DNA of 64,000 nt from Shimia aestuarii (GCF_900114635.1 NZ_FOTQ01000001.1:1488001-1552000); one strand, 5' to 3'. Positions 42,045 through 52,135 are shown, counted from the first letter of the stretch. Notes: generated by a model from the letters alone, not told the origin. Made by a program: numbers and translations.

Positions 42045-42485
42045 ATGAACGACAAGAATGGCCTGGCCATTACCCTCTTTGGCGAGATCCTGATGGCGGA
42101 TCAACTTGCGCGTTCGCGGCTGACAAAAGCTCTGCCCAAGGGAATGGAGCTGTCGCATTTTTCGGTTCTGAACCACCTTGACCGCGCGCAAGGCGAACGC
42201 AGCCCGGCGCAACTTGCCAAAACATTCCACGTCACGCGTGGCGCTATGACCAATACCCTCAGCAAATTGGAACTCGCGGGATATGTACACATCCGTCCCG
42301 ACTGGGATGATGCGCGTCGCAAGATGGTCGCGATCAGCCCGGCCGGACGGCAAGCGCGGGATGCCGCCCTAGCGGGCATAGCCCCGATGATCAGCGATAT
42401 CGTCCAGCAGCTGGGAGAGGAGCGTGTGCGCTCTGCTCTGCCGATCTTGCGCGAACTGCGCCTGCGTTTGGATGACGAATCCTGA
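42045..42485 (+). CDS. MarR-family transcriptional regulator
   Basis: A 146-residue winged helix protein of the MarR type. The DNA-binding segment is around FHVTRGAMTNTLSKLELAGYVHIRPDWDDARRKMVAISPAGRQ. The ATG follows the amidohydrolase stop with no gap, so it is in the comF-grxC-nit operon. No ligand can be read. The stop abuts the convergent ubiG gene. Confidence 0.88.
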   Translation: MNDKNGLAITLFGEILMADQLARSRLTKALPKGMELSHFSVLNHLDRAQGERSPAQLAKTFHVTRGAMTNTLSKLELAGYVHIRPDWDDARRKMVAISPAGRQARDAALAGIAPMISDIVQQLGEERVRSALPILRELRLRLDDES

Positions 42486-43241
42486 TCAGGTGGGTTTGAG
42501 GCTGCTGGTCACGTAGTTGACGCTAAGATCGTTGGCCGAGATTGACCAGTTCCACGTGATCGGGTTGAACACGAACCCCTTGTGATCGACCGGTGTCACT
42601 CCTGATTGCTCCAGCAGCGCGAACAGTTCATCGGGCGTTATGAACTTGTTCCACTCGTGAGTGCCCTTGGGCAGCCAGCGCATTACAAACTCGGCTCCCA
42701 CAATTGCCATCGCAAAGCTTTTGGGATTCCGATTGATAGTCGAACACAAATGCAGGCCGCCGGGCTTCAGGAGTTGTTGGCATGCTGTCAGATAAGAAAG
42801 CGGATCAGCTACATGCTCTACCACTTCCATGTTAAGCACGACGTCGAATTGCTCACCGGCATCGGCCAATGCTTCGGCGGTCGTGTGGCGGTAGTCGATG
42901 TCCAATCCCGATTGCGTGGCATGAACCTGCGCCACCGGAATATTGCCTGCTGCGGCGTCGGCCCCAACAACAGTGGCGCCCAAGCGCGCCATGGGCTCGG
43001 ACAACAAACCGCCTCCACAACCGATGTCCAGAAGACGCAAGCCTTTGAACGGCTCGGTCTGTGACAGGTCGCGATTGAACTCGGCCGCGATCTGCGACGT
43101 AATATAGTCAAGACGACATGGATTAAGCATGTGCAGGGGCTTGAACTTGCCCTTGGGATCCCACCATTCGGCGGCCATGGCTTCGAACTTGGCGACTTCG
43201 GATGGGTCGACGGTGGTCTGAGAGGCTTGCATTTTCTTCAT
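42486..43241 (-). CDS. ubiG: bifunctional 2-polyprenyl-6-hydroxyphenol methylase/3-demethylubiquinol 3-O-methyltransferase
   Basis: UbiG performs both O-methylations of ubiquinone synthesis. The 251-residue product has the N-terminal [36 protein letters not shown], typical of UbiG, the SAM loop [20 protein letters not shown] and the [10 protein letters not shown] motif. Length is normal. It is monocistronic, convergent with the MarR gene and divergent from the iminopeptidase gene. Confidence 0.95.
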   Translation of the reverse strand: MKKMQASQTTVDPSEVAKFEAMAAEWWDPKGKFKPLHMLNPCRLDYITSQIAAEFNRDLSQTEPFKGLRLLDIGCGGGLLSEPMARLGATVVGADAAAGNIPVAQVHATQSGLDIDYRHTTAEALADAGEQFDVVLNMEVVEHVADPLSYLTACQQLLKPGGLHLCSTINRNPKSFAMAIVGAEFVMRWLPKGTHEWNKFITPDELFALLEQSGVTPVDHKGFVFNPITWNWSISANDLSVNYVTSSLKPT

Positions 43242-43282
43242 TCCGTGGTCATTTGGGCTGTCTCAACCAATATAGGAAGGAC

Positions 43283-44254
43283 ATGGACAGAAACTCGGGC
43301 CAAAAGCGCGCAGTGCATTACCTTTATCCTCCGGTCGAACCCTTTGACCAGAGGCAGATGGACGTGGGCGATGGTCATACTGTCTATTACGAACAATCGG
43401 GCAATCCGGATGGATTACCGGTTGTAGTTGTTCATGGTGGCCCCGGCGGGGGCAGTAGCCCGGCCATGCGGCGCTACTTTGATCCCAAGGTTTATCGCAT
43501 CATCCTGTTTGATCAGCGCGGTTGTGGCCGGTCGCGTCCACACGCCAGCACCGACGCTAATACGACATGGCACCTGATCGCGGATATGGAACGTATCCGC
43601 GCGGCGCTGGGCATTGATGAATGGATCGTGTTTGGCGGGAGCTGGGGCGCGACGCTGTCGCTGCTTTATGCGCAAACCCACCCCGAACGTGCGGTTTGTC
43701 TGGTTCTTCGAGGTGTCTTCCTGATGACTCAATCGGAACTGGACTGGTTCTATGGCGGAGGGGCCGGGCATTTTTGGCCCGAGACATGGAAACGCTTTTC
43801 CGACCTGATCCCCGAATCCGAGCGGGGCGACATGATCCAAGCGTATCATCGCCGGCTCTTTTGCGGAGATCACGCGACCGAGGTCAAATATGCGCAAGCA
43901 TGGGCAAGTTGGGAAAATGCGCTTGCTTCCGTTTATTCCAACGGTGCCGGGGGCGAACCGCCAGCTGAGTACGCGAGGGCGTTTTCACGGCTCGAAAACC
44001 ACTATTTCCTGAACAAGGGGTTCCTTGCGCAGGATGGGCATATTCTTGCCAACATGGATCGAATTCAGGATATTCCCGGCTACATCGTTCAAGGGCGGTA
44101 TGACATGATCTGCCCTCCGCGCGCCGCCTATGCCCTGTCCGAGCGCTGGAAGCGGTCGCGGCTGCGGATGATTCGGAACGCGGGCCATGCTTTGAGCGAG
44201 CCCGGGATCAGCGCGGAATTGGTGCGAATCATGGATGATTTGGCGCAGGTCTGA
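43283..44254 (+). CDS. pip: proline iminopeptidase
   Basis: An alpha/beta hydrolase that releases N-terminal proline from peptides. The 323-residue product has the HGGPGGGSSP oxyanion motif, the nucleophile elbow GGSWGATLSLLYAQTHP, and the catalytic Asp and His near QGRYDMICPP and NAGHALSEP. The ATG at 43283 follows AGGAAGGAC. A peptide-binding protein gene follows 77 bases later on the same strand, which suggests peptide uptake and breakdown. Confidence 0.93.
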   Translation: MDRNSGQKRAVHYLYPPVEPFDQRQMDVGDGHTVYYEQSGNPDGLPVVVVHGGPGGGSSPAMRRYFDPKVYRIILFDQRGCGRSRPHASTDANTTWHLIADMERIRAALGIDEWIVFGGSWGATLSLLYAQTHPERAVCLVLRGVFLMTQSELDWFYGGGAGHFWPETWKRFSDLIPESERGDMIQAYHRRLFCGDHATEVKYAQAWASWENALASVYSNGAGGEPPAEYARAFSRLENHYFLNKGFLAQDGHILANMDRIQDIPGYIVQGRYDMICPPRAAYALSERWKRSRLRMIRNAGHALSEPGISAELVRIMDDLAQV

Positions 44255-44331
44255 GAAATCGGCTGGACAAGCGAGCGTCAACCGCGTCTGGTGTGTTGCG
44301 CGATGTCGCCCGACGGCGAACGGAGGATGCC

Positions 44332-45843
44332 ATGTCGAGAATTAGCAGACGTAGCTTGCTGACCAGCGGTGCCGCCGCTGGTGTGTTGGCTGCGTCTGGC
44401 ATGGCGTTAATGGCTGCCCCACGCGCAGGTGGCACGTTAAGGGCTGCGGTTGCGGGTGGATCGCCTCTCGATTCCTGGGACAGCCGTACGCATTCCGGGT
44501 TGTTCATGCTGGTCGCGGCTCACGGCGCGGTATTCGACTGCCTGACCGAAGTTGGCCCCGACGGGGCATTGCGTGGTGAGTTGGCCGAGAGCTGGGAAGC
44601 CAGCGCGGATGCCCGTATCTGGACCTTCAACCTTCGCAAGGGTGTGGAGTTCCACAATGGAAAGCGTTTCGGAGCAGAAGATGTGCTCGAATCGCTGGCA
44701 CTGCATATGGGCCCGGGAAATGCGTCCCCAGCCGCCCCTCTGTTGGCCAATGTCAGCGAGCTGCGAAAGGTGCACGAGCATCAGGTGCAGTTCCACCTGT
44801 CTGCGCCGAATGCAGATTTTCCGTATCTGATGGCCGATTATCACCTGATTATCTATCCCGCGGGCTATGTGGAGCTTGCGATGGAGAACGGTATCGGAAC
44901 CGGACTTTTCCGCTTGGAAAACTTCGAACCCGGCAAAAGGCTTTCGGCGCGCCGGGTGGCATCACATTACAAAGGCACATCTGCCGGCTTTTTTGCGGAG
45001 ATCGAACTGATCAATGAAAACGGGGACCAAACCCGCCTTGATGCGTTGGGCCGAGGTCACGTTGATGTTGCCAGCCAGATAGCTCCAAGTCTTGCCCGTC
45101 AAGTTGAAGGATGGGATGCCGTTGAACTGCAGCGCATTGCAGGAAATCAACATTTCAGTTTTGCGATGAACGCGAGCGTATCACCCTTTGACCGCGCCGA
45201 TCTTCGGCGGGCGGTCAAGTTTGGAATTGATCGAAATGTGTTCGTTGAAGCAGTCCTTCACGGTCATGGTCGTGTGGCCCATGATACCCCGATTGGGCCT
45301 TCAAACCAGTATTATGCAACTGACTTGGAGCCGATTCACCACGACCCGGACCTGGCGCGACACTATTTGCGCAAGGCGGGTGTCGATCGGGTGGCCATGA
45401 CCTCGACAGGCTATGCATTTGCGGATGCTGAGTTGGCGGGTGGCCTTGTCCGGGACCAGTTACGCTCGATCGGGCTGGATGTGTCGATGACAGACATGCA
45501 CAACACGGCTGCGCTCACGATGGGCGGCTCTTCGGGGCGTGTGACAGAGGATTGGGCATTCTCGACCTATTACGCTGATGGAGCCTCTTGGAATACGAGC
45601 GATTGGCAACATCCCCTGTTTCAGAATCTTCTGCTGACAGCCCGTTCAGAATTGGATGGCAAACGCCGCCGCGCCCATTACACAGACATGCAGCAACTGT
45701 TGAGGGACGAGGGACCCGTTGCGATCCCCGCATTTGCCGATCACCTTTTTGCGACCCGAGATACCATTCGGCGCCCAGCCACGATGGGCAATGTGTGGTC
45801 GCTCGACAATGCGCGTCTGGCCGAACGCTGGTGGCACGCATAA
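44332..45843 (+). CDS. peptide-type ABC transporter substrate-binding protein with Tat signal
   Basis: A 503-residue family 5 solute-binding protein. It starts with a twin-arginine signal (ISRRSLLTSGAAAGVLAASGMALMA). The typical GGTLRAAVAGG start of the mature protein, AESWEASADARIWTFNLRKGVEFHNGKRFGAEDV and the FAMNASVSPFDRADLRRAVKFGIDR region are present. GGAGG precedes the ATG. No permease or ATPase genes are adjacent, so it is an orphan receptor. Its neighbour, proline iminopeptidase, fits peptide use. Confidence 0.88.
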   Translation: MSRISRRSLLTSGAAAGVLAASGMALMAAPRAGGTLRAAVAGGSPLDSWDSRTHSGLFMLVAAHGAVFDCLTEVGPDGALRGELAESWEASADARIWTFNLRKGVEFHNGKRFGAEDVLESLALHMGPGNASPAAPLLANVSELRKVHEHQVQFHLSAPNADFPYLMADYHLIIYPAGYVELAMENGIGTGLFRLENFEPGKRLSARRVASHYKGTSAGFFAEIELINENGDQTRLDALGRGHVDVASQIAPSLARQVEGWDAVELQRIAGNQHFSFAMNASVSPFDRADLRRAVKFGIDRNVFVEAVLHGHGRVAHDTPIGPSNQYYATDLEPIHHDPDLARHYLRKAGVDRVAMTSTGYAFADAELAGGLVRDQLRSIGLDVSMTDMHNTAALTMGGSSGRVTEDWAFSTYYADGASWNTSDWQHPLFQNLLLTARSELDGKRRRAHYTDMQQLLRDEGPVAIPAFADHLFATRDTIRRPATMGNVWSLDNARLAERWWHA

Positions 45844-45937
45844 GGCATCCTCAGATTGCCAAAAGCGGACATCCCGCGACTTGCCGGGCGATTGATCATT
45901 GTTGTCAAACGAGGTCGATTTGGGCAGGCTAACGAAG

Positions 45938-46225
45938 ATGAAGAACGTCGGTTATCAAAACGCATCTCTTTGCTGGCAGGCGGCGCGGGAATGTTCGGTT
46001 GAAACCAACAGCAAAGGCGCAATTCTGACAGAGCGGGCCTGTGGAACACGCCATTATCTGAACGCCACTGCTGCCATCGTTTATTTGCTGTGTGACAAAT
46101 GCCATTCCACCGAGGACATTGCCGGTTTTATTGCAGAGCAGTTTTCGCTTGAGAATCTGCCGATTGACGATGTTCAGGGAGCCTTGGATCAACTTCAGGC
46201 CAAGGGTTTGATCCAAAGAGGCTAG
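45938..46225 (+). CDS. stand-alone PqqD-like protein
   Basis: A protein of about 95 residues with the PqqD fold: GAILTERACGTRHYLNATAAIVYLLCDKCHSTEDIAGFI and a C-terminal LDQLQAKGLIQRG. PqqD-like domains bind leader peptides of ribosomally made and modified peptides, but stand-alone copies also occur without any such cluster. No radical SAM enzyme or precursor is seen here. The start is uncertain: the ATG at 45938 has no clear ribosome-binding site, and a TTG at 45920 has GAGG five bases upstream. The 3' end overlaps the next minus-strand gene. Confidence 0.7.
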   Translation: MKNVGYQNASLCWQAARECSVETNSKGAILTERACGTRHYLNATAAIVYLLCDKCHSTEDIAGFIAEQFSLENLPIDDVQGALDQLQAKGLIQRG

Positions 46226-46548
46226 GTATCCTCGGTGCGCGGAAATTCGAAAAAAGCATATCTTGCGGGATTCTTTCTGAATTCCGAGGGTTTCACCAGA
46301 GCGCTCCAACCGTCACCGTAATGGCTTGCCAGCCACGCTTCTGATTGGCGGGGAACCGCAAACTCGATGCCGCGAAGCATGGCGGTGCCAAAGGGTTTGA
46401 TTTCGCGACCTGTTAGCCAGCCAGGGATGCAGGGATAGCAATAATAGGCGCCGTGTGTGACAAAGGATGTGTAAATCTCGATCCCATGAGGCGCTTTGCC
46501 AGAGTCAGGGTCGGTGGTGGTTTTGGCAATGGCTAGGGACACGCCCAT
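46222..46548 (-). CDS. hypothetical protein, possibly a truncated LicD-like gene
   Basis: The frame is open well beyond this start, but the sequence further upstream runs through the rimP leader and rimP itself, so I use the ATG at 46548 as the first credible start (108 residues). No ribosome-binding site is visible. The end reads KPFGTAMLRGIEFAVPRQSEAWLASHYGDGWSALVKP, which resembles the C-terminal motif of LicD-type nucleotidyltransferases (aP..pe.wL...YGd.W). The DDDID catalytic part of that family is not found. It may be a truncated remnant or a divergent small gene. Confidence 0.4.
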   Translation of the reverse strand: MGVSLAIAKTTTDPDSGKAPHGIEIYTSFVTHGAYYCYPCIPGWLTGREIKPFGTAMLRGIEFAVPRQSEAWLASHYGDGWSALVKPSEFRKNPARYAFFEFPRTEDT

Positions 46549-46659
46549 GGCCACGGTCGCGGCAATGGAAGGGGCCACAGTCTGGGGCGCGATTGATACA
46601 AATGCTTGAGCTTTGAACGCGATGCGCACCGCGTTAGGCGGGGCGTTTTCGTTTAGACC

Positions 46660-46688
46660 TTGCAGACTCACCACATCGAGCGTATATC
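46660..46688 (+). promoter_or_regulatory. Candidate promoter of the rimP-nusA-infB operon
   Basis: TTGCAG (46660-46665) and TATATC (46683-46688) are separated by 17 bases, a good housekeeping arrangement. It lies about 100 bases before the rimP start, upstream of a terminator-like hairpin. Confidence 0.45.
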
Positions 46689-46742
46689 CCTCTTCAACAG
46701 CGACGCGCTGGGGTCCAAACCCAACGCGCACCGAACGACGAC

Positions 46743-46767
46743 ACGGGCCGCTGGCCCGTTTTTTTGT
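46743..46767 (+). terminator. Terminator-like hairpin in the rimP leader (possible attenuator)
   Basis: ACGGGCC-GCT-GGCCCGT is a 7-bp perfect stem with a 3-base loop, followed by seven T. It ends 17 bases before the rimP ATG, downstream of the candidate promoter. A preceding imperfect hairpin (GCGCTGGG...CCCAACGC, 46707-46729) lies between. No plus-strand gene ends nearby, so an attenuator function for the operon is likely. Confidence 0.7.
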
Positions 46768-46783
46768 GCCCGGAGGCACGCTG

Positions 46784-47365
46784 ATGAGTGACCTGATTGC
46801 CAAGGCGGCGATTGACCGCAAACTGGCCGACATTGTTGCCCCAGTCATCGAAGACATGGGGTTTGAACTTGTGCGCCTGCGCCTTATGGGGGGGAATACC
46901 CATACGCTGCAGATTATGGCGGAACGTCCCGAGGGCGGGATCGAAGTTGATGAATGCGCCGCGATTTCAAACGCAATCAGCGCCATCCTCGATGTCGAAG
47001 ACCCGCTGTCTGACAGCTATGTTCTGGAAGTGGGCAGCCCGGGAATTGACCGCCCTTTGACGCGTCTCAAGGACTTTGAGACCTATGAAGGCTACGACGC
47101 CAAGCTTGAGACTAGCGAACTGATTGATGGGCGCAAGCGGTTCAAAGGCGTTTTGGCTGGCGTCGAGGGTGATGATGTACTGATCAACATCGAAGATCGG
47201 GGTGAGACCGTCACAGTGGGCCTCCAGTTCGACTGGCTCGTCGAGGCGAAGCTCGTTCTGACCGACGAGTTGATCAAGGAAATGCTGAAGGCCCGCAAGG
47301 ACGCGGGCACTCTGAACGAAACCGATTTTGACGAGATCGAGACCGAAAAGTCCGAGGAGGAATAA
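46784..47365 (+). CDS. rimP: ribosome maturation factor RimP
   Basis: RimP helps assemble the 30S subunit. The 193-residue product has the [10 protein letters not shown] segment, [19 protein letters not shown], the [14 protein letters not shown] motif, and a C-terminal SH3-like domain, followed by an acidic tail. GGAGG precedes the ATG. It is first in the operon rimP-nusA-ylxR-infB. A terminator-like hairpin lies directly upstream. Confidence 0.95.
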   Translation: MSDLIAKAAIDRKLADIVAPVIEDMGFELVRLRLMGGNTHTLQIMAERPEGGIEVDECAAISNAISAILDVEDPLSDSYVLEVGSPGIDRPLTRLKDFETYEGYDAKLETSELIDGRKRFKGVLAGVEGDDVLINIEDRGETVTVGLQFDWLVEAKLVLTDELIKEMLKARKDAGTLNETDFDEIETEKSEEE

Positions 47366-47367
47366 AC

Positions 47368-48993
47368 ATGGCAATTACCTCTGCAAACCAGCTGGAACTG
47401 CTCCAGACCGCCGAGGCCGTGGCCCGCGAAAAGATGATCGACCCGGCACTCGTGGTTGAAGCGATGGAAGAATCGCTCGCCCGTGCGGCCAAGTCTCGCT
47501 ATGGCGCGGAGATGGACATTCGCGTGTCGATCGACCGCAAGACCGGTAAGGCCACGTTTACTCGTGTGCGCACCGTGGTCGAGGACGAAGAGCTGGAAAA
47601 CTATCAGGCCGAGTTCACCGTTGAGCAGGCCAAGCAGTACATGGAAGACCCCAAGGTCGGCGATGTCTTTGTCGAAGAAGTTCCGCCGGTCGAAATGGGC
47701 CGGATCGCGGCGCAGTCGGCCAAGCAGGTTATCCTGCAGAAAGTGCGCGAAGCCGAACGTGATCGCCAGTACGAAGAATTCAAGGATCGTGCCGGCACCA
47801 TCATCAACGGTGTGGTCAAGCGCGAAGAATACGGCAACGTTATCGTCGACGTGGGCCGTGGTGAAGGCATCCTGCGCCGCAACGAGAAGATCGGTCGCGA
47901 AAGCTATCGTCCGAATGACCGTATCCGCTGCTACATCAAGGATGTCCGTCGCGAGACCCGTGGCCCGCAGATCTTCTTGAGCCGCACAGCGCCGGAGTTC
48001 ATGGCCGAGCTGTTCAAGATGGAGGTTCCGGAAATCTATGACGGCATCATTGAGATCAAGGCCGTAGCCCGTGACCCCGGTTCGCGCGCCAAGATTGCCG
48101 TGATTTCCTATGATGGTTCGATTGACCCGGTGGGCGCTTGCGTTGGTATGCGCGGCAGCCGTGTTCAGGCCGTCGTGAACGAGCTTCAGGGCGAGAAAAT
48201 CGACATCATCCCGTGGAACGAAGACCAGCCAACCTTCCTCGTGAACGCGCTGCAGCCTGCCGAAGTCACCAAGGTGGTTCTCGACGAAGAAGCGGGCAAG
48301 ATCGAAGTTGTGGTGCCGGATGAGCAGCTGTCGCTGGCCATTGGCCGCCGTGGTCAGAACGTGCGTCTGGCTTCGCAGCTGACCAACCTCGACATCGACA
48401 TCATGACCGAGGCGGAAGAGTCGGAGCGTCGTCAGAAAGAGTTTGAAGAGCGTACCTCGCTGTTCATGGACACGCTGGATCTCGATGAATTCTTTGCTCA
48501 GTTGCTGGTGTCTGAAGGTTTCACCAACCTTGAAGAAGTTGCCTATGTCGAGCTTGACGAACTCTTGGTCATCGATGGCGTCGATGAAGACACCGCGAAC
48601 GAACTCCAGGCACGTGCACGTGACTATATCGAAGCTCAGAACCGCGCCGCCCTTGAAGCCGCGCGTGAACTGGGTGTCGAAGATAGCCTTGTTCAATTCG
48701 AAGGCCTGACACCCCAGATGGTCGAAGCGCTGGCCAAAGACGGTGTTCTGACATTGGAAGACTTCGCGACCTGCGCCGACTGGGAGCTGGCCGGCGGCTG
48801 GACCACGGTTGAAGGTGAACGGGTCAAGGACGATGGTATTCTTGAGCCCTTTGATATGTCGTTGGAAGAAGCACAAGACCTCGTCATGACAGCCCGCATC
48901 GTGCTGGGTTGGGTGGATCCAGCTGATCTTGAAGCAGAGGAAGAAGAAGCCGCCGAAGAAACCGCAGAAGACCAAGAGGAGGCCGGGGCCTGA
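47368..48993 (+). CDS. nusA: transcription termination/antitermination protein NusA
   Basis: NusA binds RNA polymerase and affects pausing, termination and antitermination. The 541-residue product has the N-terminal domain, the S1 domain (INGVVKREEYGNVIVDVGRGEG), two KH domains (GACVGMRGSRVQAVVNEL and LAIGRRGQNVRLA), C-terminal acidic repeats of the type LLVSEGFTNLEEVAYV, and an acidic tail. It begins two bases after rimP. NusA commonly controls its own operon, which makes the leader hairpin at 46743 interesting. Confidence 0.97.
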   Translation: MAITSANQLELLQTAEAVAREKMIDPALVVEAMEESLARAAKSRYGAEMDIRVSIDRKTGKATFTRVRTVVEDEELENYQAEFTVEQAKQYMEDPKVGDVFVEEVPPVEMGRIAAQSAKQVILQKVREAERDRQYEEFKDRAGTIINGVVKREEYGNVIVDVGRGEGILRRNEKIGRESYRPNDRIRCYIKDVRRETRGPQIFLSRTAPEFMAELFKMEVPEIYDGIIEIKAVARDPGSRAKIAVISYDGSIDPVGACVGMRGSRVQAVVNELQGEKIDIIPWNEDQPTFLVNALQPAEVTKVVLDEEAGKIEVVVPDEQLSLAIGRRGQNVRLASQLTNLDIDIMTEAEESERRQKEFEERTSLFMDTLDLDEFFAQLLVSEGFTNLEEVAYVELDELLVIDGVDEDTANELQARARDYIEAQNRAALEAARELGVEDSLVQFEGLTPQMVEALAKDGVLTLEDFATCADWELAGGWTTVEGERVKDDGILEPFDMSLEEAQDLVMTARIVLGWVDPADLEAEEEEAAEETAEDQEEAGA

Positions 48994-49016
48994 TCTCAGG
49001 CCCTGGAGGGCTCAAA

Positions 49017-49649
49017 ATGGGACGCGGCGGTCGACCCAAGGACAAGGCGGGAGAGCCTGAGCGCAAGTGCATCGTGACCGGAGAGGTTGCGCCGCGCGGC
49101 GGGTTGGTGCGCTTTGTCGTCGGGCCGGATGAACAAGTCGTGCCTGACATTTTGGGCAAACTGCCTGGTCGGGGTATGTGGGTGAGTGCGCAGCGCTCCG
49201 CCATTACCAAGGCTGCGACCAAAGGTCTGTTTTCGCGCGCAGCGAAGGCAAAAGTGAAAGTGTCCGCCGATCTGGCGGACGTGGTGGAAAATCAGCTAGC
49301 GCGTCGGGTGGTCGATCTGATCAGCCTGTCGCGCAAATCGGGCCACGCCGTGGCCGGATACGAGAAAGTGAAGGACTGGCTTGTCAAGGAACAGGCAGCG
49401 ATCCTGTTGCAGGCATCAGACGGTTCTGAACGTGGAAAAACCAAATTACGCCCCCCCTATGGCGGCAAACACATCGACTGGCTGACGGCAGACGAATTGG
49501 GTTTGGCATTTGGGCGACAAACTGTGATACATGGAGCGCTTGCGTCTGGTGGACTCGCTCAACGTGTTGTAGAGGATGCCCAAAGATTAAAAGGCGTACG
49601 CGAAATTGCGGTGGCAGGGGCCATCGGAAAGGAAAAGACAGCTAGATGA
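49017..49649 (+). CDS. YlxR-domain RNA-binding protein fused to an L7Ae-like domain
   Basis: The 210-residue product has an N-terminal YlxR (DUF448) domain: [43 protein letters not shown]. The second half (about 85-190) has an L7Ae-like RNA-binding pattern with [17 protein letters not shown]. This fused form is common in alphaproteobacteria between nusA and infB. The exact role is not known; YlxR proteins bind RNA and have been linked to RNase P and translation. The stop overlaps infB by four bases. Confidence 0.9.
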   Translation: MGRGGRPKDKAGEPERKCIVTGEVAPRGGLVRFVVGPDEQVVPDILGKLPGRGMWVSAQRSAITKAATKGLFSRAAKAKVKVSADLADVVENQLARRVVDLISLSRKSGHAVAGYEKVKDWLVKEQAAILLQASDGSERGKTKLRPPYGGKHIDWLTADELGLAFGRQTVIHGALASGGLAQRVVEDAQRLKGVREIAVAGAIGKEKTAR

Positions 49650-52135
49650 GCGATAACGACGGTAAAAAAACCTTGGGTCTGCGTGGCGGCAATCGGCCGG
49701 GTAACGTGAAGCAGAGCTTCAGCCATGGACGGACCAAGAATGTCGTGGTGGAAACCAAGCGGAAGCGTGTTGTGGTTCCCAAGCCCGGCGCAGCCAAGGC
49801 AGGTGTGTCTGCGGCCAAGGGTTCCGGTGATCCGGCGCGTCGTCCTGCTGGGATTTCCGACGCAGAAATGGAGCGCCGTCTGAAAGCACTTCAGGCGGCT
49901 AAAGCGCGCGAAGCGGAAGAAGCGGCCGAACGCGAAGCTGAAGAAAAGGCGCGTGCCGAGGAACGCGAGCGTCGCCGACAGGAAGCAGAAGCCAAAGAGC
50001 GTGAACAGCGCGAAGCTGAGGAAAAAGCCCGCAAGAAAGCGGAAGACGAAGAGCGCAAACGCCAGGAAGAGGCCGAAGCCGCCAAGCGTGCTGCCGCCGA
50101 AGCCGCTGCCGCTGCGGCTACGCCCAAGCAGGATGCGCCCGCACGGGCTCCGGCGAACAAGCCGCTGCCATCGGCGACACCCCGCAAAAACGAGCGCGAA
50201 CAGCGCCCGGCCCGCGGCAAGGGCCGTGATGATGGTCGCCGTTCGGGCAAGCTGACCCTAAACCAGGCGCTTTCGGGTGAAGGTGGGCGTCAGAAATCGC
50301 TCGCTGCGATGAAACGGAAGCAAGAACGTGCCCGCCAGAAGGCTATGGGAGGTTCGGTCGAACGCGAAAAGGTCATTCGGGACGTTCAGCTTCCCGAGGC
50401 GATCGTAGTGTCCGAGTTGGCCAACCGTATGGCTGAACGTGTTGCTGACGTTGTGAAAGAGCTCATGAAAATGGGCATGATGGTCACGCAGAACCAGACG
50501 ATTGACGCAGATACTGCTGAACTGATCATTGAAGAGTTCGGTCACAAGGTTGTACGCGTATCGGATGCGGACGTGGAAGACGTCATCTCCGATACTGAGG
50601 ACAAGGAAGAAGACCTCAGGCCGCGTCCGCCTGTGATTACAATCATGGGTCACGTCGACCATGGTAAGACCTCGCTTCTGGACGCAATCCGCGACGCCAA
50701 AGTTGTTGCGGGTGAAGCTGGTGGTATCACCCAGCATATCGGCGCCTACCAGGTGAAAACCGACAGTGGCGCAGTGTTGAGCTTCCTCGACACGCCGGGC
50801 CACGCGGCCTTTACCTCGATGCGGTCGCGTGGTGCCCAGGTTACTGATATCGTTGTTCTGGTTGTGGCTGCGGACGATTCGGTCATGCCGCAGACGATTG
50901 AGGCGATCAACCACGCCAAAGCTGCCGGTGTGCCGATGATTGTCGCGATCAACAAGATCGATAAGCCTGCCGCCGACCCGGACAAAGTGCGGGCGGAGCT
51001 GCTGCAACACGAAGTGATCGTCGAGAAGATGTCGGGTGAAGTGCAGGACGTTGAAGTTTCCGCAATCACCGGTCAGGGTCTCGATGATCTTCTCGAGGCG
51101 ATCGCGCTTCAGTCGGAGATTCTCGAACTCAAGGCGAACCCGGATCGCGCCGCGCAGGGCGCGGTTATCGAAGCGCAGTTGGATGTGGGCCGTGGTCCCG
51201 TCGCGACGGTTCTGGTGCAAAAGGGTACGCTTAAACAGGGCGATATCTTTGTTGTGGGCGAGCAATACGGTAAGGTCCGTGCCCTGATCAACGACAAGGG
51301 CGAGCGCGTGACGGAAGCCGGGCCGTCGGTTCCGGTTGAGGTTTTGGGTCTGAACGGCACACCGGAAGCGGGTGACGTTCTGAACGTGACCGAGACCGAA
51401 GCCCAGGCGCGCGAGATTGCCGCGTATCGTGAACAGGCTGCCAAGGACAAACGGGCCGCTGCAGGTGCCGCGACAACCTTGGAACAACTGATGGCCAAGG
51501 CGAAGGAGGACGAGAACGTCGCCGAACTGCCGATCCTGGTCAAAGCCGATGTTCAGGGGTCGACCGAAGCCATCGTTCAGGCGATGGAAAAGATCGGTAA
51601 CGACGAAGTTCGCGTACGTGTGCTGCACTCGGGTGTTGGCGCGATTACCGAAACAGATGTTGGTCTTGCTGAAGCAAGTGGTGCGCCGATCATGGGCTTT
51701 AACGTTCGTGCTAACGCTTCTGCTCGGAATACGGCCAACCAGAAGGGCGTGGAAATCCGCTACTATTCAGTGATCTACGATCTGGTTGACGACGTAAAGG
51801 CTGCTGCTTCCGGCCTGTTGTCGGCCGAAATCCGCGAAAACTTCATTGGGTATGCCGAGATCAAGGAAGTCTTCAAGGTGTCCGGCGTGGGCAAGGTGGC
51901 TGGTTGCCTTGTGACGGAAGGTGTCGCACGCCGTTCTGCCGGGGTTCGCCTCCTGCGGGACAACGTTGTGATCCACGAGGGCACGCTGAAAACGCTCAAA
52001 CGCTTCAAAGACGAAGTGGCAGAGGTTCAGTCGGGTCAGGAATGCGGCATGGCATTCGAAAACTACGACGACATCCGTCCGGGCGACGTGATTGAAATCT
52101 TCGAACGCGAAGAAGTCACGCGGACATTGGCATAA
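49646..52135 (+). CDS. infB: translation initiation factor IF-2
   Basis: IF-2 is the GTPase that brings initiator tRNA to the ribosome. The 829-residue product has a long basic/acidic coiled-coil N-terminal region (about residues 65-170, rich in AEE/RAEE repeats), then the G domain with [16 protein letters not shown] and NKIDK, and the C-terminal domains ending [11 protein letters not shown]. It ends the rimP operon, followed by a strong terminator. Confidence 0.97.
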   Translation: MSDNDGKKTLGLRGGNRPGNVKQSFSHGRTKNVVVETKRKRVVVPKPGAAKAGVSAAKGSGDPARRPAGISDAEMERRLKALQAAKAREAEEAAEREAEEKARAEERERRRQEAEAKEREQREAEEKARKKAEDEERKRQEEAEAAKRAAAEAAAAAATPKQDAPARAPANKPLPSATPRKNEREQRPARGKGRDDGRRSGKLTLNQALSGEGGRQKSLAAMKRKQERARQKAMGGSVEREKVIRDVQLPEAIVVSELANRMAERVADVVKELMKMGMMVTQNQTIDADTAELIIEEFGHKVVRVSDADVEDVISDTEDKEEDLRPRPPVITIMGHVDHGKTSLLDAIRDAKVVAGEAGGITQHIGAYQVKTDSGAVLSFLDTPGHAAFTSMRSRGAQVTDIVVLVVAADDSVMPQTIEAINHAKAAGVPMIVAINKIDKPAADPDKVRAELLQHEVIVEKMSGEVQDVEVSAITGQGLDDLLEAIALQSEILELKANPDRAAQGAVIEAQLDVGRGPVATVLVQKGTLKQGDIFVVGEQYGKVRALINDKGERVTEAGPSVPVEVLGLNGTPEAGDVLNVTETEAQAREIAAYREQAAKDKRAAAGAATTLEQLMAKAKEDENVAELPILVKADVQGSTEAIVQAMEKIGNDEVRVRVLHSGVGAITETDVGLAEASGAPIMGFNVRANASARNTANQKGVEIRYYSVIYDLVDDVKAAASGLLSAEIRENFIGYAEIKEVFKVSGVGKVAGCLVTEGVARRSAGVRLLRDNVVIHEGTLKTLKRFKDEVAEVQSGQECGMAFENYDDIRPGDVIEIFEREEVTRTLA

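Noticed and set aside
46549-46783. A tRNA gene upstream of rimP, as in enterobacteria
   Set aside because: No cloverleaf, T-loop or CCA-like sequence could be found; only a promoter and hairpins are visible.
47092-48975. A long open frame (about 627 codons) on the minus strand opposite rimP and nusA
   Set aside because: It is exactly antisense to clearly recognised rimP and nusA, has no ribosome-binding site, and its translation does not resemble any protein. Long antisense frames are common opposite GC-rich genes with strong third-position bias.
50258-51628. A long minus-strand frame (456 codons) opposite infB
   Set aside because: Antisense to the conserved IF-2 G domain, with no start signals and a composition that mirrors the sense gene.
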